From positions 124,001 through 188,000 of the forward strand of contig NZ_JALDAX010000002.1 in assembly GCF_022698145.1 (NCBI RefSeq): 64,000 nucleotides of DNA, written 5' to 3'. Position numbers and translations under genes: made by a program. Under the pieces are notes generated by a model, which saw nothing but the letters and a program-made list of their open reading frames with translations, was not told where the DNA came from and did not search any database. Of this stretch, positions 35,059 to 43,549 are shown piece by piece (the stretch's first letter is position 1; each line of letters begins with the position of its first letter). The stretch is from Streptomyces spinosisporus. GTDB taxonomy: Bacteria > Actinomycetota > Actinomycetes > Streptomycetales > Streptomycetaceae.

Positions 35059-37566
35059 ATGAGTCAGGCCCAGCAGCAGTGCCAGCGGCCGGGGTGCGAG
35101 GGCCGTTACGAGGACGTGGGCGGCGGCGAGCTGTACTGCGACACCTGCGGTCTCGCGCCGGTCGTCTCGGCGAACGGCATGGTGAGCTCGCCGGCCACCG
35201 GCATCACGGGCGGCGGCAAGGGCTCGCAGGGCAGCGCCAGTTCACGCGCCGGCAGCCGCGGCAGCTCGCGTACGTCCTCGCAGTCCTCCAAGTCCCGGCG
35301 CTCGGTGTCGGGGCGGCTCTCCCGCTCCCTGTCGGGCCGCACCTCCAGCCGTTCGGTGTCGGTGCGCAGCTCGGGTTCGAGCACCAACTCCAGCGGCCGC
35401 GGCCGGCTCGGTGTCGGTCTGGTGCAGGTGCCGGACGTGCCGCGGCCCGACCCGCGGGCGATGGTCCTGGAGAACCCCGAGGTGCCCGAGCGCAAGCGGT
35501 TCTGCTCGCGCTCCGACTGCGGGGCGCCGGTCGGCCGGGCGCGCGGCGACCGCGCGGGCCGCACCGAGGGCTTCTGCACCAAGTGCGGCAACCCCTACTC
35601 CTTCGTCCCGAAGCTGAAGACCGGCGACGTGGTGCACGGCCAGTACGAGGTCGTGGGCTGTCTGGCGCACGGCGGGCTCGGCTGGGTCTATCTCGCCGTC
35701 GACAAGGCCGTCTCCGACCGGTGGGTGGTCCTCAAGGGCCTGCTCGACACCGGTGACCAGGACGCGATGGCCGCGGCGATCTCCGAGCGGCGCTTCCTGG
35801 CGGAGATCGAGCACTCCAACATCGTGCGGATCTACAACTTCGTGGAGCACCTCGACCAGCGCACGGGCTCGCTCGACGGCTACATCGTCATGGAGTACGT
35901 CGGCGGCAAGTCGCTGAAGGAGATCGCCAACGCCCGCCGTACGCCCGAGGGCAAGCGCGATCCGCTGCCGGTGGAGCAGGCGTGCGCGTACGGCATCGAG
36001 GCGCTGGAGGCGCTCGGCCATCTGCACAGCCGGAACCTGCTGTACTGCGACTTCAAGGTCGACAACGCCATCCAGACCGAGGACCAGCTCAAGCTCATCG
36101 ACATGGGCGCGGTGCGCAGGATGGACGACGAGGAGTCGGCCATCTACGGCACGGTGGGCTACCAGGCGCCGGAGGTCGCCGAGGTCGGCCCGTCGGTGGC
36201 CTCGGACCTGTACACGGTGGCCCGTACGCTCGCGGTCCTGACCTTCGACTTCCAGGGGTACACGAACGTCTTCGTGGACTCCCTGCCCGACCCGGACAAC
36301 ATCGAGGTCTTCCGCCAGTACGAGTCCTTCTACCGCTTCCTGGTCCGCGCCACCGACCCGGACCCGGCCCGCCGGTTCGCCTCGGCACAGGAGATGGCGG
36401 AGCAGCTGACCGGTGTGCTGCGCGAGGTCGTCTCGCTGCAGTCGGGGCGTGCGCGGCCCTCCCTGTCGACGCTGTTCGGGCCCGAACTGAAGGTCACCGA
36501 CACGGAGTTGTTCCCCGAGCTGGAGGGGGACGTGTCGCTGCTGGGAGCGCGGGCGGTGCCGCACCGGAAGGGGCGGCAGCCCGCCCTGCCCGCCTCCGCG
36601 AACGGTTCCGCGAACGGCTCCCCGGCGCTCGTGAAGACCGTCAACTCCCCCGTGGCGGCCCTCGCGCTGCCGGTCCCCCGCGTCGACCCCTCCGACCCGA
36701 ACGCGGGTTTCCTCGCGGGTCTGATGACGACCGCGCCGGCCGAACTGCTCGGGGCGCTGGCCGCGGCGCCCGCGGCGTCCATCGAGACCCGGCTGAGGCA
36801 GATCCGCGCCTGGCTGGAGAACGGCGACTCGTACACCGCCCTCGAAGCCCTGCTCCATCTGGAGGAGGAGCGGCCCGACGACTGGCGGGTGGTCTGGTAC
36901 CGCGGTGTGGCGGCGCTGGTGACCGGCGACCACGAGGGCGCCGCGCTCGCCTTCGACGCGATCTACGACGCCTTCCCCGGCGAGCCCGCGCCCAAGCTGG
37001 CGCTCGGCCTGTGCGCGGAGGTGCTGGGCCAGCTGGACAACGCGGCCGAGTACTACCGCCTGGTCTGGTCGACCGACCCGAGCTATGTGAGCACGGCCTT
37101 CGGCCTGGCCCGCGTCCAGCTCGCGACCGGGGACCGCACGGGCGCCGTGGGGACGCTGGAGTCGGTCCCGGAGTCGTCGATCCACTACACGGCCGCGCGG
37201 GTGGCCGCCGTACGGGCGCGGCTGCGCGGGCGCACGGCGGCCCCCGGTGACACGGCGTTCCTGGACGACCTGACCGCCGCGGCCCGGCAGGTCGAGGCGC
37301 TGGACGCCTACGGTCTGGATCCGGCGCGCCGGGAGCAGTTGTCGGCCGAGGTCCTCGGCTGCGCACTGGACTGGATACTCTCCGGTGGGCAGGGTTCCGC
37401 ACCCACCGCGCAGCGGGTGCTGCTCGGCAGCGATCTGGACGAGCGGGGACTCCGCTTCGGCCTGGAGCGTTCGTACCGCACGCTCGCCCGGCTGGCGCCC
37501 GGCGGCGAGGAGAGGATCGACCTGGTGGAACGTGCCAACCGTTACCGCCCCCGGACGTGGGTGTAG
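35059..37566 (+). CDS. pknG: PknG-like serine/threonine protein kinase
   Basis: An 835-residue soluble kinase. It has two zinc ribbons: Cys8, 13, 27 and 30, then Cys149, 154, 173 and 176 (the rubredoxin-like module of PknG). A serine-rich linker lies between them. The kinase domain spans about residues 189-460: glycine loop GCLAHGGLGWVYLAV, Lys in WVVLKG, catalytic loop YCDFKVDNAI and a DMG in place of DFG. A TPR domain fills residues about 590-830. The DMG, the YCDFK loop and the TPR tail match mycobacterial PknG, which controls glutamate metabolism by phosphorylating the FHA protein GarA. ATG 35059 has a distant G-rich RBS. Confidence 0.92.
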   Translation: MSQAQQQCQRPGCEGRYEDVGGGELYCDTCGLAPVVSANGMVSSPATGITGGGKGSQGSASSRAGSRGSSRTSSQSSKSRRSVSGRLSRSLSGRTSSRSVSVRSSGSSTNSSGRGRLGVGLVQVPDVPRPDPRAMVLENPEVPERKRFCSRSDCGAPVGRARGDRAGRTEGFCTKCGNPYSFVPKLKTGDVVHGQYEVVGCLAHGGLGWVYLAVDKAVSDRWVVLKGLLDTGDQDAMAAAISERRFLAEIEHSNIVRIYNFVEHLDQRTGSLDGYIVMEYVGGKSLKEIANARRTPEGKRDPLPVEQACAYGIEALEALGHLHSRNLLYCDFKVDNAIQTEDQLKLIDMGAVRRMDDEESAIYGTVGYQAPEVAEVGPSVASDLYTVARTLAVLTFDFQGYTNVFVDSLPDPDNIEVFRQYESFYRFLVRATDPDPARRFASAQEMAEQLTGVLREVVSLQSGRARPSLSTLFGPELKVTDTELFPELEGDVSLLGARAVPHRKGRQPALPASANGSANGSPALVKTVNSPVAALALPVPRVDPSDPNAGFLAGLMTTAPAELLGALAAAPAASIETRLRQIRAWLENGDSYTALEALLHLEEERPDDWRVVWYRGVAALVTGDHEGAALAFDAIYDAFPGEPAPKLALGLCAEVLGQLDNAAEYYRLVWSTDPSYVSTAFGLARVQLATGDRTGAVGTLESVPESSIHYTAARVAAVRARLRGRTAAPGDTAFLDDLTAAARQVEALDAYGLDPARREQLSAEVLGCALDWILSGGQGSAPTAQRVLLGSDLDERGLRFGLERSYRTLARLAPGGEERIDLVERANRYRPRTWV

Positions 37567-37569
37567 TTG

Positions 37570-38934
37570 ATGTCCCAGATGCCCCAGCAGGCCGCCCTGT
37601 CGAACTGCCCGAGCTGCGAGTGGCCGCTCGAGTCGGGTGACCGTTTCTGCGGTGCGTGCGGCTACGACCTGTCCGCGGTGCCCGCACGGCCGGACGACCA
37701 TCCGACGATCGCCCTGAATGGCTCGGTCCCGCCCCCCGGGGACGGCGAAAGCGCCGACGGTGCCGGCTCAGACGGTGCCGGCACGGCCTGGCCGGTCGCG
37801 GCAGAGCCGGACAGCGGCTCCGGCGGCCCGGCGGTGACGCATGTGCCCGCCGAGCTGCCCGGGACGGACTCGGGCGGCTCTCCGCTGCCGACGGCGCCGC
37901 CCACCGGATCGCCGGTCTCCCCGGCCACCGGCGTGCGCTTCGACCGGCCGCCGGAGCCCGACGAGTACCCGCTGCAGGCGCCGGACCCGCGCATCGCGGA
38001 CCTCTCCGCCTCCGCGGGGGCCAAGCTCTGCGTCGCCTGCCGTGCGGGCCGCGTCGACAGCGACGGCTACTGCGAGAACTGCGGGCACGCCCAGCCCCGC
38101 GAGCGCGACCACATGGAGCAGGAGTCCGGCCCGGTCGCCGCGGTCAGCGACCGCGGACTGCGCCACCACCGCAACGAGGACGCCTTCGGCATCGGCCGGA
38201 CCACCCTCCCGGACGGCTCCCCCGCGTCCGTGGCCGTGGTCTGCGACGGGGTCTCCTCGGCGACCCGCCCCGACGACGCCTCGCTCGCCGCGGGGGTCGC
38301 CGCGAGCGAGTCGCTGCTGACCGCCCTGCCGCGCGGCACGCATCCGCAGCAGGCGATGCACGACGCGATCGTCGCCGCCTCGCATGCCGTCAACGCCCTG
38401 GCCGACGAGCCCGCCACCGCCCGTGAGCACAGCCCGCACCAGAACGCGCCCGCGTGCACGATCGTCGGCGCGGTCGTCACGCCCGGGCTGCTGGTCGTCG
38501 GCTGGGTCGGCGACAGCCGCGTCTACTGGGTGCCGGCGGACCGCACCTCACCCCCGGCCCGGCTCACCGAGGACGACTCGTGGGCCGCGCAGATGGTCGC
38601 CGCGGGCCTGATGAACGAGGCCGAGGCCTACGCCGACGAGCGCGCCCACGCGATCACGGGCTGGCTCGGCGCGGACGCGTACGAACTGGAGCCGCACACC
38701 GCTTCCTTCAAGCCGGACCGGCCGGGTGTAGTGGTGGTGTGCACCGACGGGCTGTGGAACTACGCGGAGGCGGCGCAGGAGATGGCCGAGCTCGTCCCGT
38801 CGGACGCCGCGGCCCGTCCGCTGCACGCCGCCCGGGTGCTGGTCGGTCATGCCCTGGACGGCGGGGGCCACGACAACGTAACAGTGGCCGTCGTCCCGTT
38901 CCCGGCCGTGTCCCAGGGGGCAGGATCGGCCTGA
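37570..38934 (+). CDS. Zinc-ribbon PP2C-family protein phosphatase
   Basis: A 454-residue PPM phosphatase that should remove phosphate from Ser or Thr. Residues 1-30 hold one zinc ribbon (Cys13, 16, 27, 30), a disordered proline/glycine linker follows, and a second ribbon is at Cys154, 157, 168, 171. The phosphatase domain (about 190-445) has all metal-binding Asp motifs: HHRNEDAFG, VVCDGVSS, GWVGDSRVYW, VVCTDGLWN and GGHDNVTVAV. It starts three bases after the kinase stop, so the two are coupled and probably act on the same targets. The ATG at 37570 is preferred over TTG 37567. Confidence 0.92.
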   Translation: MSQMPQQAALSNCPSCEWPLESGDRFCGACGYDLSAVPARPDDHPTIALNGSVPPPGDGESADGAGSDGAGTAWPVAAEPDSGSGGPAVTHVPAELPGTDSGGSPLPTAPPTGSPVSPATGVRFDRPPEPDEYPLQAPDPRIADLSASAGAKLCVACRAGRVDSDGYCENCGHAQPRERDHMEQESGPVAAVSDRGLRHHRNEDAFGIGRTTLPDGSPASVAVVCDGVSSATRPDDASLAAGVAASESLLTALPRGTHPQQAMHDAIVAASHAVNALADEPATAREHSPHQNAPACTIVGAVVTPGLLVVGWVGDSRVYWVPADRTSPPARLTEDDSWAAQMVAAGLMNEAEAYADERAHAITGWLGADAYELEPHTASFKPDRPGVVVVCTDGLWNYAEAAQEMAELVPSDAAARPLHAARVLVGHALDGGGHDNVTVAVVPFPAVSQGAGSA

Positions 38935-39032
38935 GGCCGCGTACGGGGAAGGTCTCATGGACCGGAGGGGACCGGTCCACTTCCAGGCATCACCTCACCA
39001 CCGTGAGGTTTTCGAGGGGGATTTGAGTAGGC

Positions 39033-40379
39033 ATGGCCAATTTCTCGAAGTCCAACGTGCCGCAGTTCTCGATGGACGTGTACCAGAACGAGTACCTGCC
39101 GGAAGGCGGTCGCGAGGTCAACGCCATCGTCACGGTGACCGCCACCGGCGGCGGCACGATCGGCAGCGCGGTCGCGGCACCCCACCTCTACGCGCCGGGA
39201 CAGGGCCCGTCCGCGGCCGTGGCGATCATGGTCGACTGCTCCGGCTCGATGGACTACCCGCCGACGAAGATGCGCAACGCGCGGGACGCGACGGCCGCCG
39301 CCGTCGACACCCTGCGCGACGGCGTCCACTTCGCGGTGATCGGCGGCACCCATGTCGCCAAGGAGGTCTACCCGGGCGGCGGGCGGCTCGCGATCGCCGA
39401 CGCCACCACCCGCGAGCAGGCCAAACAGGCGCTGCGCAAGCTCAGCGCGGGCGGCGGCACGGCGATCGGCACCTGGCTCAGGCTGGCCGACCGGCTGCTC
39501 TCCTCCGCCGACGTCGCGATCCGCCACGGCATCCTGCTCACCGACGGCCGCAACGAGCACGAGTCGCCCGAGGACCTCAAGGCCTCCCTGGACGCCTGTG
39601 CCGGACGGTTCACGTGTGACGCACGGGGCGTGGGCACCGACTGGGAAGTGAAAGAAGTCACAGGGATCGCCTCCGCCCTGCTCGGTACGGCCGACATCGT
39701 GGCCGACCCGGCCGGCCTCGCCGCCGACTTCACGCAGATGATGGAGACGGCCATGGGCAAGGAGGTCGCCGACGTCGCGCTCCGGCTGTGGACGCCGGTC
39801 GGCACATCCATCAAGTTCGTCAAGCAAGTCGCGCCCACCGTCGAGGAGTTGACCGACCGCCGCACGGAGGCCGGCCCGCGCGCCGGCGACTATCCCACCG
39901 GTTCCTGGGGCGACGAGTCCCGTGACTACCACGTATGCGTCGAGGTGCAGTCGGCGGACATCGGCCAGGAGATGCTCGCCGCCCGCGTCTCCCTGGTGAT
40001 CCCACAGCCCGACGGCAGCGCCCAGAACCTCGGCGCCCAGGGCCTGGTGCGGGCCGTGTGGACCGACGACATGGCCGCCTCCACGGCGATCAACCCCCAG
40101 GTCGCCCACTACACCGGGCAGGCCGAACTGGCACAGGCCATCCAGCAAGGGCTTGACCTTCGCAAAGCGGGCGATTTCGATGGAGCAACGGCCAAACTGG
40201 GCCGAGCCGTTCAGCTCGCCAGCGCCTCCGGAAACGCGGATACTGCGAAACTGCTTGCGAAGGTGGTGGACGTGGTCGACGCCGCGACGGGTACTGTGCG
40301 ACTGAAGGCGAAGGTCGAGGAGGCCGACGAGATGACGCTCGAGACTCGGTCGACAAAGACTGTTCGTGTAAAGAAGTGA
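39033..40379 (+). CDS. von Willebrand factor A domain protein
   Basis: A 448-residue protein with a vWA domain at about residues 60-240. The metal site MIDAS is intact: DCSGSM (68-73), the Thr in GGGTAIGTW and the Asp in LLTDGRNE. A beta-rich domain follows (about 245-370), then a helical C-terminus with a TPR-like stretch (QQGLDLRKAGDFDGATAKLGRAV). No signal peptide, so it is cytosolic. vWA proteins commonly act as metal-dependent adaptors. Its place between the phosphatase and the FHA protein suggests it assembles a complex with them. The gap to the phosphatase is 98 bases. Confidence 0.9.
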   Translation: MANFSKSNVPQFSMDVYQNEYLPEGGREVNAIVTVTATGGGTIGSAVAAPHLYAPGQGPSAAVAIMVDCSGSMDYPPTKMRNARDATAAAVDTLRDGVHFAVIGGTHVAKEVYPGGGRLAIADATTREQAKQALRKLSAGGGTAIGTWLRLADRLLSSADVAIRHGILLTDGRNEHESPEDLKASLDACAGRFTCDARGVGTDWEVKEVTGIASALLGTADIVADPAGLAADFTQMMETAMGKEVADVALRLWTPVGTSIKFVKQVAPTVEELTDRRTEAGPRAGDYPTGSWGDESRDYHVCVEVQSADIGQEMLAARVSLVIPQPDGSAQNLGAQGLVRAVWTDDMAASTAINPQVAHYTGQAELAQAIQQGLDLRKAGDFDGATAKLGRAVQLASASGNADTAKLLAKVVDVVDAATGTVRLKAKVEEADEMTLETRSTKTVRVKK

Positions 40380-40460
40380 CATAGCAAAGAGCGAGCCCGG
40401 CCCCCTGGGGTTGGAGAAACCCGGCCGGAAGGCCGGACAAGGAGAGGGGGAAGCGCCGAC

Positions 40461-41798
40461 ATGCCGACCTGCCCGAACGGACACCAGTCGGGTTCCGACG
40501 ACTGGTGCGAGGTCTGCGGTCACCGCATGGCCGGTGCCGTACCTCCGCCCCCTCCGCCGCCCCCGCCCGGCGGTGGCTACGGCTTCCCGCCGCCCGGCCA
40601 GGGCCCCCAGGGCGGCGGCCGCGGTCATCTGTCCGCCGTGCCGGACCCCGAGCCGGAGCTCTGCCCGCAGTGCCGTACGCCCCGCGAGGGCGGCGCGCCC
40701 TTCTGCGAGGAGTGCCGGTGGAACTTCCTCACGAACACCGCGACCTCCTACACCCCGGCGGCCCCGCGCCCGCCGGCGCCCGGCCCCGCCGTGCGCTTCC
40801 AGCAGCCGCCCGGCTCCGGCCCCGGTGGTCCCGGCCCGGGTCCCGGCGGTCCCGGCCCCGGCCCGTCGTACGGCGGCGGTGACTCGTACGAGTACCAGGG
40901 CTCGCGCCCGTCCCAGATGAACCGCCCGGCCGAGCCCATCCCGCCGAGCCCGCCCTACGGCTCCGACCCCCAGGGTCAGGGCCGCCCCTTCGGCGACCCC
41001 TCCGGCTTCGGGCAGGACCCGTCCCGCCCGGTCCCGCCACCGCCCGGACCGACGCCTCCCGCAGGTCCGGGTGGCCCCGGTCCCGGCGGGCAGGGTGGGC
41101 CCGGCGGCCCCGGAAACCCGAACGGTCCCGGTGCCCCGCAGGCCTTCCACCAGCCCGGTCCGCCGGCCCCGCCCACCTACCCGCAGGAGACGGGACGGCC
41201 GCAGCAGCCCGGCGGTCCGTCCTTCGGCGGCGGTGACGACGACTGGGTGATCTCCCCGCCGTCCGGCGGTCCGGGAGGCCCCGGCGGCACGAACGGCCCC
41301 GGTCAGGGCGGTGGGTACGGCTATCCGCAGGGCGGTGCGACCCAGGCCCCGCCCCCGCCCGGGCCTGGCTTCCCGCAGCAGCCCGCCGGTCCGGCCACCT
41401 GGATGGCGACCATCGGCCCGGACCGCGAGTACTTCATGGCGATGATGCAGCGCTCGGGACCCGAGGCCGCGGGGCTGAACCTGCCCGCGTACTCGCCCGA
41501 GCAGCAGCGCACGCTCAGCGGCAACCAGATCACCATCGGGCGCCGCCGCCACTCCACCGGCGACACCCCGGACATCGACCTGGCGGTGCCGCCGGAGGAC
41601 CCGGGCGTCTCGCACCAGCACGCGGTGCTGGTCCAGCAGCCGGACGGCAGCTGGGCGGTCGTCGACCAGAACTCCACGAACGGCACCACGGTCAACCACT
41701 CCGAGGAACCGATCCAGCCCTTCGTACCGGTGCCCCTCCAGGACGGCGACAAGGTGCACGTGGGCGCGTGGACGACGATCACGATCCGCAGGGGCTAG
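40461..41798 (+). CDS. Zinc-ribbon FHA-domain protein
   Basis: A 445-residue phosphothreonine reader. Two zinc-ribbon-like modules sit at the N-terminus (CPNGHQSGSDDWCEVC, then LCPQCRTPREGGAPFCEEC). A very long disordered proline/glycine-rich linker fills residues about 100-310. The FHA domain is at the C-terminus (about 345-440) with ITIGRRRHS, PGVSHQHAVL and DQNSTNGTTVN, the residues that bind phosphothreonine. By analogy with PknG and GarA in mycobacteria, this protein may be phosphorylated and read by partners encoded in the same block. RBS GGAGAGGGGG precedes ATG 40461. A transcription unit probably ends here. Confidence 0.92.
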   Translation: MPTCPNGHQSGSDDWCEVCGHRMAGAVPPPPPPPPPGGGYGFPPPGQGPQGGGRGHLSAVPDPEPELCPQCRTPREGGAPFCEECRWNFLTNTATSYTPAAPRPPAPGPAVRFQQPPGSGPGGPGPGPGGPGPGPSYGGGDSYEYQGSRPSQMNRPAEPIPPSPPYGSDPQGQGRPFGDPSGFGQDPSRPVPPPPGPTPPAGPGGPGPGGQGGPGGPGNPNGPGAPQAFHQPGPPAPPTYPQETGRPQQPGGPSFGGGDDDWVISPPSGGPGGPGGTNGPGQGGGYGYPQGGATQAPPPPGPGFPQQPAGPATWMATIGPDREYFMAMMQRSGPEAAGLNLPAYSPEQQRTLSGNQITIGRRRHSTGDTPDIDLAVPPEDPGVSHQHAVLVQQPDGSWAVVDQNSTNGTTVNHSEEPIQPFVPVPLQDGDKVHVGAWTTITIRRG

Positions 41799-41830
41799 GC
41801 TCCGCCGTCAGCGCCGCGGGCCGTCGTCTG

Positions 41831-41880
41831 TCTGCGGCGCCGTCGTGGCCGGTCGCGCAGTTCCCCGCGCCCCTTTGCGG
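41831..41880. repeat. Copy of a dispersed Streptomyces intergenic repeat
   Basis: The core GCGCAGTTCCCCGCGCC (41855-41871) is a sequence I know as widespread between genes in Streptomyces genomes. Here it lies between the convergent FHA and methyltransferase genes and may act in transcription ending or simply be a repeat. This identification is from memory. Confidence 0.5.
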
Positions 41881-41898
41881 CGCTGCCGGACCGCCCAC

Positions 41899-42894
41899 TC
41901 AGCCGGGGAGGGGCCAGGTGTGTGGGCCCTCCGGGGCGTCCAGCCATGCCCACTCCCGGTTGCCGTCGATCGTGATGCCGTAGCGGTCGCGGGGTGGGCC
42001 GCCCTCTCGGATCCATAGAGCGAAGGCTTCCTGGGGAGAGAGGGTGCTGCGGGTCAGGGTGTACAGGAAGCGGAACAGCTCCTGGTTGCCGGCTCGGCGT
42101 GGGAGGGCGGCGAGGTCGGGCGGTTCTGTTGCGGGGCGGGTCTCGCCGCGCAACGGGACGAAGTAGGCGGGGGTGGGCAGGAAGCGGCCCTCGGCGTGGG
42201 CGGCGTCGTGGACCGTCAGGGCGATCAGGCCGGTGGCGAACGGGGCCAGGATGCGGGCGCCGGGGGTGCACTGGGCGAGCCAGCCGCGCGGCACCGAGGC
42301 CAGGGTGCAGGTCACGATGATCCGGTCGAAGGGCGCGCGCTCGGGCACCCCGCGCGCACCGTCACCGGTGACGACGGCCGGGTGGTGTCCGGCGGCGGCC
42401 AGGTGCCGGCGCGCCGACTCGGTGATCTCCGGCTCCAGGTCGACGGTGGTGACCAGGTCGTCGTCGCCCAGCCGGTGGGCCAGCAGCGCCGCGTTGTAGC
42501 CGGTGCCGGCGCCGACCTCCAGGACCCGGTTGCCGTCCTCCACCCGCAGCTCGACCAGCATCTTCGCCATGAGCGAGGGCTGACTGCTGGAGGAGACGAG
42601 CTCCCCGTCGCGCAGCCGGGTGGCCAGCGGGGCGTCCGCGTAGGCGCCGCGCAGCCACATCTCCCGGGCCCGCGGGTCGGGACTCTCGCCCCACCGCCGC
42701 TCGTAGCCGCCGGTGACGCCGACGTAGTAGTACGGCACGAAGAGGTGGCGCGGGACCGCCAGGAACGCCTCCCGCCACACCGGTTCGTCGTCGAAGGCCC
42801 CGCTCGCCTCGATCTCCCGCACGAGCGCCGCCCGCGCCGAGCGCGCGATCCCGGCGAGGTCGTCGTCGCTTCTGTCGAGAGCATGAGCGCCCAT
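41899..42894 (-). CDS. pcm: Protein-L-isoaspartate O-methyltransferase-family enzyme
   Basis: A 331-residue SAM-dependent methyltransferase. The family normally repairs isoaspartyl residues in aged proteins. Motif I is VLEVGAGTGYNAALLA (about 125-140), preceded by SQPSLMAKMLVEL, the typical substrate-gate region. FDRIIVTCTLASVP is the family motif further on. The enzyme is longer than E. coli Pcm (about 210 residues) by a C-terminal domain of about 110 residues, common in actinobacteria. It is transcribed away from the haemoglobin gene. Confidence 0.85.
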   Translation of the reverse strand: MGAHALDRSDDDLAGIARSARAALVREIEASGAFDDEPVWREAFLAVPRHLFVPYYYVGVTGGYERRWGESPDPRAREMWLRGAYADAPLATRLRDGELVSSSSQPSLMAKMLVELRVEDGNRVLEVGAGTGYNAALLAHRLGDDDLVTTVDLEPEITESARRHLAAAGHHPAVVTGDGARGVPERAPFDRIIVTCTLASVPRGWLAQCTPGARILAPFATGLIALTVHDAAHAEGRFLPTPAYFVPLRGETRPATEPPDLAALPRRAGNQELFRFLYTLTRSTLSPQEAFALWIREGGPPRDRYGITIDGNREWAWLDAPEGPHTWPLPG

Positions 42895-43010
42895 ACGTCC
42901 ACTGTCCTGCGCGGCGCGGCACGAGGCGAGTACCGGAGCACACCGATCCGGAAGTCGGGCCCCGGGCAGGGGTCCTACGCCTCAGGTCCTGGTTCCCGCC
43001 GTCTGAGACC

Positions 43011-43424
43011 ATGGGGGACGTGAATGAGATTCGGCGCGGCACGCTTCAGGAGCAGACCTTCTACGAGCAGGTCGGCGGGGAGGAGACCTTCCGCCGCCTC
43101 GTCCACCGTTTCTACGAGGGCGTGGCCGAGGACCCGGTCCTGCGGCCCATGTACCCCGAGGAGGACCTCGGTCCCGCCGAGGAGCGCCTGACCCTGTTCC
43201 TGATCCAGTACTGGGGCGGCCCGACGACGTACAGCGACCACCGCGGCCACCCCCGGCTGCGGATGCGCCACGCCCCCTTCGCCGTGAACCGCGAGGCGCA
43301 CGACGCCTGGCTGCGGCACATGCGGGACGCCGTCGACGAGCTCGGTCTGTCCGAGGAGCACGAGCAGCAGCTGTGGAAGTACCTGACGTACGCCGCCGCG
43401 TCGATGGTGAACACCCCGGACTGA
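43011..43424 (+). CDS. glbO: Group II truncated haemoglobin
   Basis: A 137-residue trHbO-type globin that binds haem and oxygen. The pattern fits the family: FYEQVGGEETFRRLVHRFYEGVAEDPVLRPMYPEEDL, then HPRLRMRHAPFAVN with the proximal His of LRMRH, and a C-terminal WKYLTYAAASM helix. It may protect respiration or handle nitric oxide. ATG 43011 has only a weak RBS; GTG 43020 is a possible alternative. The stop lies 125 bases before the ABC exporter genes. Confidence 0.9.
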   Translation: MGDVNEIRRGTLQEQTFYEQVGGEETFRRLVHRFYEGVAEDPVLRPMYPEEDLGPAEERLTLFLIQYWGGPTTYSDHRGHPRLRMRHAPFAVNREAHDAWLRHMRDAVDELGLSEEHEQQLWKYLTYAAASMVNTPD

Positions 43425-43549
43425 CCGGCGCCCCCGGCTGACCGTCCGGGCTGACAACGATCCGGTCAAGCCCGCCGTACAAGCGCTTACCCGTGCGCCT
43501 CACTCTCTGACAACATCGCCGAGAGGTCTGGACAACCACGGGGGTGGGC

